A stretch of 62,149 nt of DNA, taken from positions 1-62,149 of the forward strand of contig CALIFY010000061.1 of NCBI GenBank assembly GCA_938021675.1, read 5' to 3'. The stretch is from an uncultured Acidimicrobiales bacterium. Lineage in GTDB: Bacteria; Actinomycetota; Acidimicrobiia; Acidimicrobiales; SZUA-35. Below are positions 41,550 through 51,688 of the stretch, one piece after another (position 1 is the stretch's first letter; every line of letters starts with the position of its first letter). The position numbers and the translations under genes are program-made. The notes under the pieces are model-generated. The model did no database searches, was not told where the DNA came from, and saw nothing but the letters and a program-made list of their open reading frames with translations.

Positions 41550-44500
41550 CCGTCCGTGTCCTGTCTCGTTCTCTGGCGACCGCGCCGATGGCCTCAAGTA
41601 GCTGGTCGACGTCGCCCTCACTGTGCGTTGCCGTGAGACTAAGGCGAAATCCTCCGCTTTCGAGAGCCGCAGCAGGGAATACCGATGGCGTGAACAGAAT
41701 TCGATGTTCCCACATCACTCGTGAAGCAGCAATGGTTTGGCTTACGCCACCAATGGGGACGTTGATGATGGGGAACGACAATGGATTGCTGATGGGGAAA
41801 CCAAGGTCTGTCAGGCCATCGGTGACTTGTCTCGTAAGCTTGTGGAGGTGGGACCGTAGGTCGTCGCCCTGGGTCAGGTTGATCTCTATGCCGGCTTGGG
41901 CGGATGCCAAACTGGCAACGGGCACAGGACCCGAAAATACTGATGTCGAAGCCCGTTGGAAGAGTTTCCGCTGCGTTTCGTCGGCACAAGAGACGAACGC
42001 CGCCATCGAGGAGAACGCTTTTGATAAGCCCGCAACATAGACGACATTTTCATAGTCAAGGCCAAGGTGGGCCGCAATACCACCACCTCCGTAACCGTAC
42101 GGGAGTCGTTCGTCTGGATGCGCTCCGAGTACACCGAACCCGTGGGCGTCATCAACGTAAACGAGTCCTCCCTTGGCTTTGGTGAGTCGGAGTATGCTCG
42201 TCAAGTCGGCTGTGTCTCCAGTCATCGAATACACACCGTCTACCGCCACCAAAGGCCGACCTCGACAGCGGTCGAGTGCCGCTTCGAGCGTCTCCAATCT
42301 TGTGTGGTCGAATTGCCGGAGCTCGGCCCCTCTTGCCGCGGCGAGCTCGGCTCCTTCAGCAATTGAGTTGTGTGCAGCCTGATCAACCACCACGGAATCC
42401 GTTCCGGTCGCCAAGAGCGGAATGAGACCGATATGGGCAAGAGTTATGGTCGAGAAAATGAGCGAATCGGGTGCCCCAATCATTCCCGCTAGTTGAAGCT
42501 CCAGGTCTCTATATGGGCCAGGTGAGGCGACGGCCCTGGTCCAACTTGGGTGCACCCCCCACCGCTCTATGGCTGGGCCGATGGCGCTGGCAACCTCGGG
42601 GTGAAGATCCAAGCCGAGGTAGTTGACACCGCCGAAGTCGAGATACCAACGGCCATCGATCCTGACGTTGCGCCCGGACTGCTCGGACACATTGCAATTG
42701 ACCTGTGGAATCTGTGACGCTAGTTGATCGACGGCCCACGCAATGCCGTTCCCTGCGCGATTGGTAGTATCGGTAGTGCCGTCCGAGGGGCTGCTTTCAA
42801 CCAGAGCTAACACCGCACCTACGGTTGTCAAATTCCCTAGCCTGCTTTCGGGGATACCGACACCTGTTTCATTGTCGATATCGACCATCATCTCGATCTT
42901 CCGTAGAGAGTCGAGACCGAGGTCGTCTGCCAGGTCGAGATCGTCGGTTAGTGCGACGCCACGCCAGCCGCTGCGTCGTGCGTAGCGCTCGACGATCCGT
43001 CGGGCCGCATCGGTGTGGCGCTCCCCTCGGAGATCGATTGTGGTCGACGTGTTGTAATCGCCAGCAACTGGGAGAATTGCTAGAGGTGTCAGTTCACCTT
43101 GACGGAGCGCCTGGCGAAGTTTGACGTGTTGCTTCTTGCCGCTGGTGGTCCGAGGAATGGCGTTGCGGTCGACGACGAGAAGCTCATCGATCGGCAAGTC
43201 GAGAGTAGAAACGACCGACCCCGCTGCGGCAACCATGGCGGCTTTCGTGACCCCTCGTGTCGACTCGACAACTGCCGTGATCGACTCGGCCGTGGTGTCT
43301 CGCTGTAGTACTGCGCAGGAGTCGAGCGGCACGCCGAGTCGTTTTGACAGATGGCTTTCGAAGGCTGCGGCCGAATAGTTTTGGCCATTGCGGATGATCA
43401 TGTTGCGTCGTCGCTCTACTAAATAGAGCTCTCCGTCGTGTAGGAATCCGATATCTCCGGTTCGACACCCATCGTCGAATACTTCGAGCGATCCGTCTGG
43501 TTGCAAGTAGCCGGGGGAAACAACGTCTCCCCGTACGACAACTTCGCCACAAAAGTCTTGTTCTGTCGACGGTTTGCCGTCGTCGGAAACGATTTCGACT
43601 CGAACCCCGGTGGCTGGAGGTCCTAGGCAAGCGATACTGGTGACGTCAGCATCTTCGGGGTTCGAATACCCAACGATCGCCTCGACAGAACGGACGGCGA
43701 TTTGGCCCGAGATTGTCAGATCTGACATGCCAACTATGGCGTGCTTCGGGAGTTCGCCGGAGCGTGGCATCGTGACCATCAACGTCGTCTCGGCCAACCC
43801 GTAGGTTGGATGAACGACCTCTGGTCGTAAACCATGCGCGAGGAAGCGATCGACGAACCGGGCGACAGTCCCACTGTCAACTGGCTCGGCTCCGCAGTAG
43901 CATTTCTTCCAGTTCGACAGATCTAGATCGGCACTCGTTTGGATACGGGCGCGGCGCGTGGTGTAGTCAAAGGCGAAATTTGGAGCGGCGGTCACCGCAC
44001 CGGGAGAATCTTCGATTCCACGGAGCCAATGCACCGGATCTGCCAGAAAGTCGAACGGACTGAGGAGCCGCAGGTTGGCTCCTGCCACCAGCGCCGCTAG
44101 GGCCATGCCAACCAATCCCATGTCATGATATAGCGGAAGCCATGACACGACGTGATCATCAGGCCCCAGGGTCATCCGGTCGACGAGCGCATTGACGCTA
44201 GCAATCACGTTCCGATGTGTGAGCACCACCGGCTTGAAGTCGCCGGTGGAACCGCTAGTGAACTGGAGGTGGAGAGTATCGTCTGGTTCGGGGTTCAATG
44301 AGGCAAGAATGTCCGTTGCGCTTGCGGAACTGTTGTCGGTAAGTGGGATCCAGCGCCGGCCGCCTGGCTCGATGCAGGGCATGCCGCCCGTTGACTGAAT
44401 CATCAGGACGGGCTCCGGAAGTCTTGCTTCAGCCGAGAGTAGCTTGGCCGAAATCTTCTCCCGGCCGTCGAGGCTCGGGCGAATAGGAAGTAGTACGGCT

Positions 44501-44757
44501 GCCCTGCCTGCTAGAACGCAGGCTAGGAAGCCCTCCCAGAGGCCGGCCGGGGTGGATCCAGCCACCATGACCGGTCGGCGGTGCTTGGCGTCATCGTTTA
44601 GTAGGCGGCCCGCAGTCACGGCGCAGCGATCGAGGACTGTCTTTAGTGAGATATCTTCGAAACTGTGTGAATGTCTGTTGTAGTATCCGACATTCATTCC
44701 TTCGGAATTCAACTGAGCAGTGAGAACGGCGGTCAGTGTTCGCGGGCGTTCGAGCAT
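41494..44757 (-). CDS. Fatty acyl-AMP ligase / ACP / alpha-oxoamine synthase fusion
   Basis: 1087 residues with three domains. Residues 1-560 form a fatty acyl-AMP ligase: A3 loop TSGSTG 167-172, then HDMGLVGMALAALVAGANLRLLSP and PTYGLAET 317-324, and the TSGK-type end. Residues about 580-655 form an acyl-carrier domain with LGLDSLRK, phosphopantetheine site Ser617. Residues about 690-1060 form a PLP alpha-oxoamine synthase (AONS/SPT/KBL type) with DDAHG 869-873, His796 and Lys913 in VYVAGLSKAFSS. Inferred reaction: activate a fatty acid, load it on the ACP, then condense it with an amino acid by decarboxylation to give an alpha-aminoketone. The upstream methyltransferase may modify the product. 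Confidence 0.92.
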   Translation of the reverse strand: MLERPRTLTAVLTAQLNSEGMNVGYYNRHSHSFEDISLKTVLDRCAVTAGRLLNDDAKHRRPVMVAGSTPAGLWEGFLACVLAGRAAVLLPIRPSLDGREKISAKLLSAEARLPEPVLMIQSTGGMPCIEPGGRRWIPLTDNSSASATDILASLNPEPDDTLHLQFTSGSTGDFKPVVLTHRNVIASVNALVDRMTLGPDDHVVSWLPLYHDMGLVGMALAALVAGANLRLLSPFDFLADPVHWLRGIEDSPGAVTAAPNFAFDYTTRRARIQTSADLDLSNWKKCYCGAEPVDSGTVARFVDRFLAHGLRPEVVHPTYGLAETTLMVTMPRSGELPKHAIVGMSDLTISGQIAVRSVEAIVGYSNPEDADVTSIACLGPPATGVRVEIVSDDGKPSTEQDFCGEVVVRGDVVSPGYLQPDGSLEVFDDGCRTGDIGFLHDGELYLVERRRNMIIRNGQNYSAAAFESHLSKRLGVPLDSCAVLQRDTTAESITAVVESTRGVTKAAMVAAAGSVVSTLDLPIDELLVVDRNAIPRTTSGKKQHVKLRQALRQGELTPLAILPVAGDYNTSTTIDLRGERHTDAARRIVERYARRSGWRGVALTDDLDLADDLGLDSLRKIEMMVDIDNETGVGIPESRLGNLTTVGAVLALVESSPSDGTTDTTNRAGNGIAWAVDQLASQIPQVNCNVSEQSGRNVRIDGRWYLDFGGVNYLGLDLHPEVASAIGPAIERWGVHPSWTRAVASPGPYRDLELQLAGMIGAPDSLIFSTITLAHIGLIPLLATGTDSVVVDQAAHNSIAEGAELAAARGAELRQFDHTRLETLEAALDRCRGRPLVAVDGVYSMTGDTADLTSILRLTKAKGGLVYVDDAHGFGVLGAHPDERLPYGYGGGGIAAHLGLDYENVVYVAGLSKAFSSMAAFVSCADETQRKLFQRASTSVFSGPVPVASLASAQAGIEINLTQGDDLRSHLHKLTRQVTDGLTDLGFPISNPLSFPIINVPIGGVSQTIAASRVMWEHRILFTPSVFPAAALESGGFRLSLTATHSEGDVDQLLEAIGAVARERDRTRTVRTLEGQARRSLADGSTP

Positions 44758-44905
44758 CCCAGACTCTACGCGAATTTATCTTCGCTGCGCCTCTTGAAAT
44801 AGCCGGATAGACAAGGTGCGAGCTGGTCTCACCGTTGATACATCGGATTGCTCTAGGTTGGTAGTGCCTCGCAATGCGAGGAGGTGCAATTCTTCGGGCC
44901 GCGAA

Positions 44906-45775
44906 TCACTCTCCCCTTTTTGGTGCGCAACCGTCGACAAAGAAGAGGCACAAATTGTCGTGTCGAACTGAGCGGTCGTGCCAGTTGAGAAAGTAGGGGA
45001 GCAGTGCTGCCGGGATTCGACCATAGTGGTCGGAGACGTAGTCGCGGAGTCGCGAGAAGTATGGTTCGCTCCGCAGAACCGCACTAGACCGTGGAAGGAC
45101 AAAGCGCGTTACGTTGTCGATGCGCTCGGTCTTGAGCCCTGCAGCGGTGATGGCGTGGGTATAGCGATCGAGTTGCGGGATGTCGCGGTCGCCAACGGTG
45201 AGCAAGAGGTACCGCGTACGAAGGAATCGAGGTCGCATGTCCGATACATATGTCGAAAAGCAAAACCGACCTCCAGGTCGCAGCAATCGTTTGATGTTGC
45301 GAAACGCCTGGTCTTGGTCCCTTATGTGGTAAAGAGATTCGATGGCTATCGCCGCATCGAACCGCTGGATACTGTCGTACTCCAGAAAATCTTGATGAAT
45401 ACACGTGATCCGCTCGTCCAGTCCGGCTTCATGGACCCGTCGATTGGCCTGCGTGAGCATTTCGGGTACTGCATCAACGACAACGACTTCGACGCCGTGG
45501 TTCTGCGCAAGCCAGACGGCAGTTGCACCCTGGCCACCTCCAATGTCCAGCACTCGATCGCCGGGTGAGAGCTGAAGTCGATCGGACAAATGGCGCACGT
45601 ACGCCGTCTGGGCCACACCGAATTGGGCCGGGTCCTCGACGTTGGTAGGGTCAGAAGCCCCGGGCTTGTCTGCCGCCGACTGGTCAGCCCAGTATCCCAT
45701 ATGTGAATAGTCAAAGCCGAGAGATGCATTGACGTCGTCAGCGTAAATTTCGTTGAGTTGGGTCCTGCGGTTCAT
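44906..45775 (-). CDS. SAM-dependent methyltransferase next to acyl-oxoamine synthase
   Basis: 289 residues from ATG 45775. A full class I methyltransferase: VLDIGGGQGATAVWLAQNHGVEVVVVDAVPEML (motif I and the acidic end of strand 2), then DAAIAIESLYHI and IKRLLRPGGRFCFSTYV. The N-terminal FDYSHMGYWADQSAADKPG and PxxAxYVRHLSDRL resemble small-molecule C/N/O-methyltransferases of the UbiE/erythromycin type. It is upstream of the fusion gene on the same strand with a 148-base gap. It probably methylates the fusion product or a related lipid, by context. Confidence 0.88.
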   Translation of the reverse strand: MNRRTQLNEIYADDVNASLGFDYSHMGYWADQSAADKPGASDPTNVEDPAQFGVAQTAYVRHLSDRLQLSPGDRVLDIGGGQGATAVWLAQNHGVEVVVVDAVPEMLTQANRRVHEAGLDERITCIHQDFLEYDSIQRFDAAIAIESLYHIRDQDQAFRNIKRLLRPGGRFCFSTYVSDMRPRFLRTRYLLLTVGDRDIPQLDRYTHAITAAGLKTERIDNVTRFVLPRSSAVLRSEPYFSRLRDYVSDHYGRIPAALLPYFLNWHDRSVRHDNLCLFFVDGCAPKRGE

Positions 45776-45807
45776 CTGTAGAGATTACCGGTGGAGCGCC
45801 TACCGGC

Positions 45808-48800
45808 TCATGCGCTATCCGAAACGGCAGGCGTTCCGGCGATTTCCAATCGGCTTTGCCGAAGCTGCTCATCGATGACCGATGGTTCGGCTGGTCGAGC
45901 GAAGTAGAACCCTTGAGCGTAGTCACAGTTCATTTGCCGCAGTGCAGCAGCCTGTGAAGCGGTCTCTATTCCTTCGGCGACCACGTGTATGTTGGTGCTC
46001 GCGGCCATCTCGATTATTGAGGAGATCTGAGCGATTGCACGATCGTTGGCCTCGCCGCCTAACCCCATAACCAGCGATCGATCTATCTTTACACCACTGA
46101 ACGGTAGGGACTGAAGCGCGGAGTAGGACGCGAAACCCGAACCGAAGTCATCTGCGTGAAGGCCTACTCCTATGGATCTAATCCGGTTCAGGCGTTGTAC
46201 CAGGTCGGGAGCATCCTCAACTAGCACGCTTTCAGTCAATTCAATCATGACCGATGATGGTTCAACTGCGGCCAACGCGACAGCATCGGCGAATTGCTCG
46301 ACCACTCGCTCGTCTTCTAGTTGGCGACCGGAGACGTTGATGCTCATCGTCAATGGTGTTGCACTCGGGTACCGGTCTTGCCAGATTCGCAACTGGCGTA
46401 ACGCGACATCGGCGAGCCAGCGACCTATGGGAACGATAAGTCCTGTCTCCTCAGCCAGGGGGATAAAGGTGCCGGGGCCGACTAGACCCCGCTCAGCATG
46501 GTTCCATCGAAGCAACGCTTCGAAGCCGCAGACGGCACCGGTCAGCATGTTGATGACCGGCTGATAGTGAAGCAGCAGTTCGTCTCGCTCAAGGGCATAG
46601 GCTAAATCCGCCTTGAGTTCAAGCCGCTCGAACGCTCCCTGTTGCATCGACTCATCGAATATGGTCACGCGGGCCTTCCCGCGCTTCTTGGCCCCGTACA
46701 TCGCAAGATCAGCACTTCGGATCATGGTTTCTGGCGCCGGTTGTTCCACGTCCGAAGCAAACGCAATGCCGACCGATGCATTTAACCGTATTTGTCGGCC
46801 CGAGACATCGATCGGATCTTGAATGACCTGAAGGACTCGCTGCGCTATGGCTATCACTCCAGTCCGTTGAGCTATATCGGTCACGAGAATCGCAAACTCG
46901 TCGCCACCGAGTCGTGCCACGGTGTCGACGTCCCGGACCGATGCCACAAGACGAGATGCCAGATTGGTTAGAAGGTCATCACCTATTGAATGTCCGAGCC
47001 CATCGTTAATAGTCTTAAAGTCATCTAGGTCAGCGATGATTACGGCGATATTGTCGTTCGCCTCCATAGCATCGCCGATCAGGTTGCGGAGCATAACGCG
47101 GTTGGCTAGGCCCGTCAGGTCGTCGTGTAGGGCCTGGTACCGGAGGTCTTCTTCCAACGTCTTGCGTTCGGTCACGTCGTGCGCATTCAACACAAGGCCA
47201 CCCACCGCTGGCTCTGCAAATAGATTCGTGGCAGTCACCTCAACGATGCGAACCGTGCCGTCGCTGCGGAGCAGTTGGAGCTCGGTCGCCTCGCTAGCCC
47301 GACCGAGTTCGTTTTCCGTCGCAGTTTCGAGCACTGCCATCATTTCATGGCGGCTTTCTGGGTGCGAGATGTCGAGGACTGAGCGCGTAACGACATCTCC
47401 GGCCGGAATGCCGAGAACGCGAGACGATGATGGTGAGATCCACGAGATTACTTGGTCAGCATCGACTACGGCAACGAGGTCGCTGGCATGCTGCACAAGC
47501 GAGCGGAACCGGGCCTCGCTTTGTTCCAGCTTCAGTTGGGCATGTTTCTGTGCTGAGATCTCACTAGCGGTGATTACGAGACCCCGAATCTCGGGCTCTT
47601 CCAGCATGTCGGATACGTGGACGTCAAACCAGCAGTGTTTTCCGTTGCCTGCGTCGAATTGGATCTGGGTGGATGACGCGTCGCGTCGTTGGATTGCTTC
47701 GTCGAGATCCGGTTGATGTGCGGGGATAGCGAAATGGGTGAGCGGCATTCCGAGGATTCTTTCCTCCGGAACGTTGAGCAAGCGAGGGCCGGCAGGACTG
47801 ACGAACGAAACAAGTTTGTCTCGACCTACTACTACGATCATGTCTGCCGAGTTTTCGACCAGTGCACGAAACCGGCGTTCCGAACGCTCGCGGCCAAGCT
47901 GTTCTCGTATATTTGCTGCTTCGACCGCCTTTGCAAAGTCGGCGATGAGGGCCGAAAATCGGCTGAGTTCGAAGGTGTCCGGGGTTGTAGCGCTGACCAC
48001 CGAAACGGCACCCGTAAGAATCTCAGATGCTTCGAAGTGGACGTCGTGTTGGTAGCCCCCAGGGACCAGCATGGATTGCTCGGCACGGGATCCGGCCGGT
48101 CTATGGGCGAGAGGTCGGACGTGGCTGCCTTTCTCAGACAACGAGTACCACTGCCCGTCGCCCCAACCGCACACCGCAATCCTGTTGACGTCAGACACGA
48201 TCGAGGAGGTTGCGTTTACAACCACTTCGGCCATCTCAGCCGGTCCGGGGGCCGCGACTAACGCCGCATCGGCGGTGGCAAGGGCGCGGTCTAGATCGGA
48301 GAAACGTTCTCGTACGCGAGCTAGTGAGAATACTCTGACCATCACCATGATCGAGAGAACGGCCCATACGAAAATGATGGCTACGGTTTCGTATCGATTG
48401 GTACGGATGGTCTCTGCAAGCAAGAGGGCTGGCGGGATGAGGACGGCGACGGCCATTGCCGCCAACCGCTTAGTCGTCATTTTCGGGGTGACCTCAACCG
48501 GTGGCTCGGTTAGCTCACGCATTGAGGGATGCAGGGCGGCAGCGGTAAGCGAGACCACTGCAAGCGAACTGGCAAGGGCTACCAGCATCTCGGCGTTCGG
48601 GATATTTCGGTTCGAGAGCTCTAGTTCGATAACGAGTTCGGAAATAAAGCCGCCAGTGGCCCCAGCTGCTAGCAAATAGTACGACGGTGGTCGGGCGCCG
48701 GGTCCGATAGCTAAACGCACGATGACGAATCCGAGCATCAGCGAGACCAGTGTAAACGCGATGCCCGTGGCCTTTCCTGCGGTAGTAAGCAGGTCACTGC

Positions 48801-49242
48801 GGAGGTAGGACGACATTACGCCGACCCAGGCAAGGGCACCGACCCCACTCATGCCGATGAGGGCATCGAGGGTAATGGTGCGGTCGCGGCTTGCCAGCCG
48901 AGCCCTTGCCATCTGGTTGACTGCGAAGATGACGGCCACATAGGCGGTGAAGTCGAATAGCTCGCGCCCGCCTGGATACGGTGCGATAGCGTCCGGTTCG
49001 GTTGGGGCTGTCAGTACCTCTACGATGCCGCCGATGAGGAACAGGCCGACAGCTGCCGCAAGCACATACCAGACGAGGCCAGCTGTAGGTCGGTAATATC
49101 GGGCTGCTTGGACCAGTCCGACGATGCCGACCACCGCCCCCACGGCGAAGATGGCGGAGACGGCATCGACTCCAAGAGGGATCGCCACAACGGTGAGTAG
49201 GCCGTTGCACACAAGTAACCGTTTCCAGCCGAGACGGATCAC
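45808..49242 (-). CDS. Membrane GGDEF/EAL protein with two PAS domains
   Basis: 1144-residue c-di-GMP enzyme. The first 320 residues carry about nine to ten helices with loops, a possible sensor membrane domain. Next a GAF-like region (about 340-450), two PAS domains (VENSADMIVVVGRDKLVSFVSPAG and VQHASDLVAVVDADQVISWISPSS), a GGDEF domain with intact LGGDEF at about 778-783, and an EAL domain beginning FEALLRW at about 904 with HADDFGSGFASY. Both catalytic motifs are preserved, so it may both make and break c-di-GMP. Starts at GTG 49242. No partner gene visible. Confidence 0.94.
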   Translation of the reverse strand: MIRLGWKRLLVCNGLLTVVAIPLGVDAVSAIFAVGAVVGIVGLVQAARYYRPTAGLVWYVLAAAVGLFLIGGIVEVLTAPTEPDAIAPYPGGRELFDFTAYVAVIFAVNQMARARLASRDRTITLDALIGMSGVGALAWVGVMSSYLRSDLLTTAGKATGIAFTLVSLMLGFVIVRLAIGPGARPPSYYLLAAGATGGFISELVIELELSNRNIPNAEMLVALASSLAVVSLTAAALHPSMRELTEPPVEVTPKMTTKRLAAMAVAVLIPPALLLAETIRTNRYETVAIIFVWAVLSIMVMVRVFSLARVRERFSDLDRALATADAALVAAPGPAEMAEVVVNATSSIVSDVNRIAVCGWGDGQWYSLSEKGSHVRPLAHRPAGSRAEQSMLVPGGYQHDVHFEASEILTGAVSVVSATTPDTFELSRFSALIADFAKAVEAANIREQLGRERSERRFRALVENSADMIVVVGRDKLVSFVSPAGPRLLNVPEERILGMPLTHFAIPAHQPDLDEAIQRRDASSTQIQFDAGNGKHCWFDVHVSDMLEEPEIRGLVITASEISAQKHAQLKLEQSEARFRSLVQHASDLVAVVDADQVISWISPSSSRVLGIPAGDVVTRSVLDISHPESRHEMMAVLETATENELGRASEATELQLLRSDGTVRIVEVTATNLFAEPAVGGLVLNAHDVTERKTLEEDLRYQALHDDLTGLANRVMLRNLIGDAMEANDNIAVIIADLDDFKTINDGLGHSIGDDLLTNLASRLVASVRDVDTVARLGGDEFAILVTDIAQRTGVIAIAQRVLQVIQDPIDVSGRQIRLNASVGIAFASDVEQPAPETMIRSADLAMYGAKKRGKARVTIFDESMQQGAFERLELKADLAYALERDELLLHYQPVINMLTGAVCGFEALLRWNHAERGLVGPGTFIPLAEETGLIVPIGRWLADVALRQLRIWQDRYPSATPLTMSINVSGRQLEDERVVEQFADAVALAAVEPSSVMIELTESVLVEDAPDLVQRLNRIRSIGVGLHADDFGSGFASYSALQSLPFSGVKIDRSLVMGLGGEANDRAIAQISSIIEMAASTNIHVVAEGIETASQAAALRQMNCDYAQGFYFARPAEPSVIDEQLRQSRLEIAGTPAVSDSA

Positions 49243-49724
49243 GTTCCTCTATCGGAGTGATCGCAGATCTTGTTAGGAGAAAGCGGTTCGGGCTGCGCTA
49301 CCGGCACTCGATACCGAAGCCGACCGTAGATACATACAGAGGACCCAGGCCAACGGCCTGGGTCCTCTGCCTAACATCGCACAGCTCTCACGGCATTCTG
49401 CGGTAGCGCCCCTCGCGCTTACGGTTGAGAGAATGGGGGAGGATTGACGTTAGTGGTATGGAGCGATCGCTGCTCAGTCGAGCTGTCACAGCGTTCGGTG
49501 CTCACACGTTCGGTTTGGCGGCGTATTTTCAATTCCGGACCCTGCGTCCGAAACGGGACCTCCTCGTCGGCGGGTGAGGTGTAGATATGACCTACAACAC
49601 GGAGCACTTTACACACAGGTGCGGGTGGGTTGTCAACATGTCCGGCAACATCAGATGCATTTCGGGGTGGCGATCGCGATTCCGTATTCACCTTGACGTA
49701 GGGTTGATTTGCCTATCACAGCTG
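49243..49724. other. Intergenic region with hairpin
   Basis: About 480 bases between two minus-strand genes, without a convincing gene; one open frame (49419-49691) has an odd composition and no ribosome binding site. At 49337-49369 a 15-bp perfect stem CAGAGGACCCAGGCC / GGCCTGGGTCCTCTG closes a three-base loop AAC. The hairpin is 355 bases beyond the phosphoesterase gene's end and 95 bases upstream of the GGDEF/EAL start. There is no T-run, so it may be a terminator of another transcript. I looked for a tRNA and found no TPsiC loop sequence. Confidence 0.55.
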
Positions 49725-51602
49725 CTACGGGTGGTGCGGCGCACCGAATCGAGGTGGTGTCCTGAACCGCACATCGATCAGTTCAGGGTCAGTCGAAGTT
49801 GGTGGAGGAAGTGAATCGCCGTCGGTAAATGCCGACGCCCAGTCTCGACCGGGCGCCCGGATGGCGATGACATAGCACGACAGCGATCCATCTTCCCCGA
49901 CTCGGAACCGACTGAAGTGTCGGTTCTCTCCCGAGTGTCGAGCTGAGTACGATTCATTGTCGTGCATGCGGAACTGCCGGTTGGCGAACCGTAGATAGGA
50001 GCCGAGCACAACGATCGACGCCACACCGGCCAATGTGGCGATCACCGCCAGCGTAAGCGTCGCCACGATCGTGGCCGCCATGCCATCGGATCCCCCGGCG
50101 GTGACCCGAACGGCGAGGTTGCCGACAAGGCCAGCCACGGTGAACACGGCGGCTTGGATGATGCCGTGACCAAACCCGACGGCTCGGGCCCAGCGGACGG
50201 CGCCCCTGGCTGCGCTGTTAGCTCTGGCCAGGACGAACGTGGCGATTACTACGATGCCAACGGTGGCGATAGCCCCTACCGGGATGTAGAGGTCCACCAG
50301 TGTTTCGACCGCGGAGCGAAGGTCGGCATCGACACCTTGGCCGTCGATGCCCCGTCGGTTGGCTCCGGCCAAACGCATCACTAGCAGCTGCACGCAGGCC
50401 AGCGCGGCCACGAGGGTATAGGCGGTGCGGTCGAAAAGGAGATCCCACCAGCTTCCCGAACCCTCACGGCTTTCGGCGTTCGACGGCCAGCTTGCCACCT
50501 TGTGGAACGGCTGGCGATCGGCGACCTCAGGCTCGGGAAGGCCGCCGTGGCGGTTTGGGATCTCGAGGTCGAGGTTGTGGACCGGGTGTTGGAATGCGCC
50601 GCCACCCCCACTGGTCAGGTGCCATTCGGTCACGCCGTCTGTGCGGTCGCGACGGTGGAGGGCCGAAATGTGGTAATCGCCGGACAGGTACACTTCGGGT
50701 TCGACGCCAAGCGAAGAAAAGAACCTGGCGAGGTGGTCGAGTTGGTCGACATGGCGTTCTCGTAGTCGCCACGGCGGGACTGGTACGCAGGCGATCACCC
50801 TGGCGTTTTTGTCCATCTCGGCGCACACCGACCGGAAGTAGTCGACTTGGCGCTGATTTATCGTGCCGTCGAGGGCGGTATCGACGCCCCAGACCCACCA
50901 GTCGTGCGGTAGTCGGGCGGCCCACCACGAACAGGTTTGGGCCGTTCGCCAGCCGGCAATCCGATTGCCGGAGCAGAACGCACGGCGGAACGGCCCAATT
51001 CCGCCGTACCAGTCGTGGTTCGCGGGGATCGCCAGCAGGCCGGTTTCTCCGTCCGACGCCCGGTCGTCGGCGCTGCCGTCGTTGTCCTCCCAAGCCAGGC
51101 CGTATGGCCCGGTGACCTGATTTCGGTAGCGGGCGTCCGATCCGTTCGGATAGACCTGGTCACCACCCATGATCAGGAGACGCCCTCGAGGTAAACGATT
51201 TGGGATGTCGTCGTGTGGGGGGCGGGGCAGGTCGTCGGGAAGGGCGAATTCCGGATCCCTGCCGAGATTGGGGTCGATGGCGGCTCGATCGAGCCCCCGA
51301 CGTCCGAGGTGCCAGGCCACCGCCATCGTCGGATCGAACGCATCTCCGAGGTCGGCCACGTAGTCGAACCACAACTCGCCGTCGTCGTCGGTATCGGCAG
51401 AGAAGTCGAACACTTTCGGAGGTTGGTCCGGTTGGTTCTGACGCTGGTCGGCCATTCGCCGTGTGGCCCAGATCCGGAGAAGCAGCCGAAACATTGCCAC
51501 CGGTTCGAACCAGCGGGTCATTCTCTGACGGGGCGAGAAGGCGAGCGCTGTCGGCGATCGATAGTTGTTGGCGGTCTTGTGGTGCCTGTTTGCCCCAGTC
51601 AT
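49725..51602 (-). CDS. Metallophosphoesterase with C-terminal membrane domain
   Basis: 625 residues from ATG 51602 (TTG 51620 also possible). The first 400 residues form a calcineurin-like phosphoesterase: DLGDAFD, GGDQVYPN, ANHDWYGG and GDYHISALHRR match the metal-binding D-x-H/GD/GNH/GHTH series, with D in place of some H. An acidic N-terminal region leads in. Then five hydrophobic helices (YTLVAALACVQLLVMRLAG, VGAIATVGIVVIATFVLARA, AAVFTVAGLVGNLAVRV, ATLTLAVIATLAGVASIVVLG) anchor the protein, and a soluble tail follows. No known partner is adjacent. Confidence 0.82.
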   Translation of the reverse strand: MTGANRHHKTANNYRSPTALAFSPRQRMTRWFEPVAMFRLLLRIWATRRMADQRQNQPDQPPKVFDFSADTDDDGELWFDYVADLGDAFDPTMAVAWHLGRRGLDRAAIDPNLGRDPEFALPDDLPRPPHDDIPNRLPRGRLLIMGGDQVYPNGSDARYRNQVTGPYGLAWEDNDGSADDRASDGETGLLAIPANHDWYGGIGPFRRAFCSGNRIAGWRTAQTCSWWAARLPHDWWVWGVDTALDGTINQRQVDYFRSVCAEMDKNARVIACVPVPPWRLRERHVDQLDHLARFFSSLGVEPEVYLSGDYHISALHRRDRTDGVTEWHLTSGGGGAFQHPVHNLDLEIPNRHGGLPEPEVADRQPFHKVASWPSNAESREGSGSWWDLLFDRTAYTLVAALACVQLLVMRLAGANRRGIDGQGVDADLRSAVETLVDLYIPVGAIATVGIVVIATFVLARANSAARGAVRWARAVGFGHGIIQAAVFTVAGLVGNLAVRVTAGGSDGMAATIVATLTLAVIATLAGVASIVVLGSYLRFANRQFRMHDNESYSARHSGENRHFSRFRVGEDGSLSCYVIAIRAPGRDWASAFTDGDSLPPPTSTDPELIDVRFRTPPRFGAPHHP

Positions 51603-51688
51603 CAGACCGGAGTCTGACAAGATACGGGTCAGATGGGCTACCCGGGCGGGTCGAGCGTCACTGAATAGTCAACAGCGTCGCTCGATGT

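Noticed and set aside
49243-49724. Possible tRNA near the strong hairpin at 49337-49369
   Set aside because: No TPsiC-loop GTTCRANNC or acceptor pairing could be placed on either strand.
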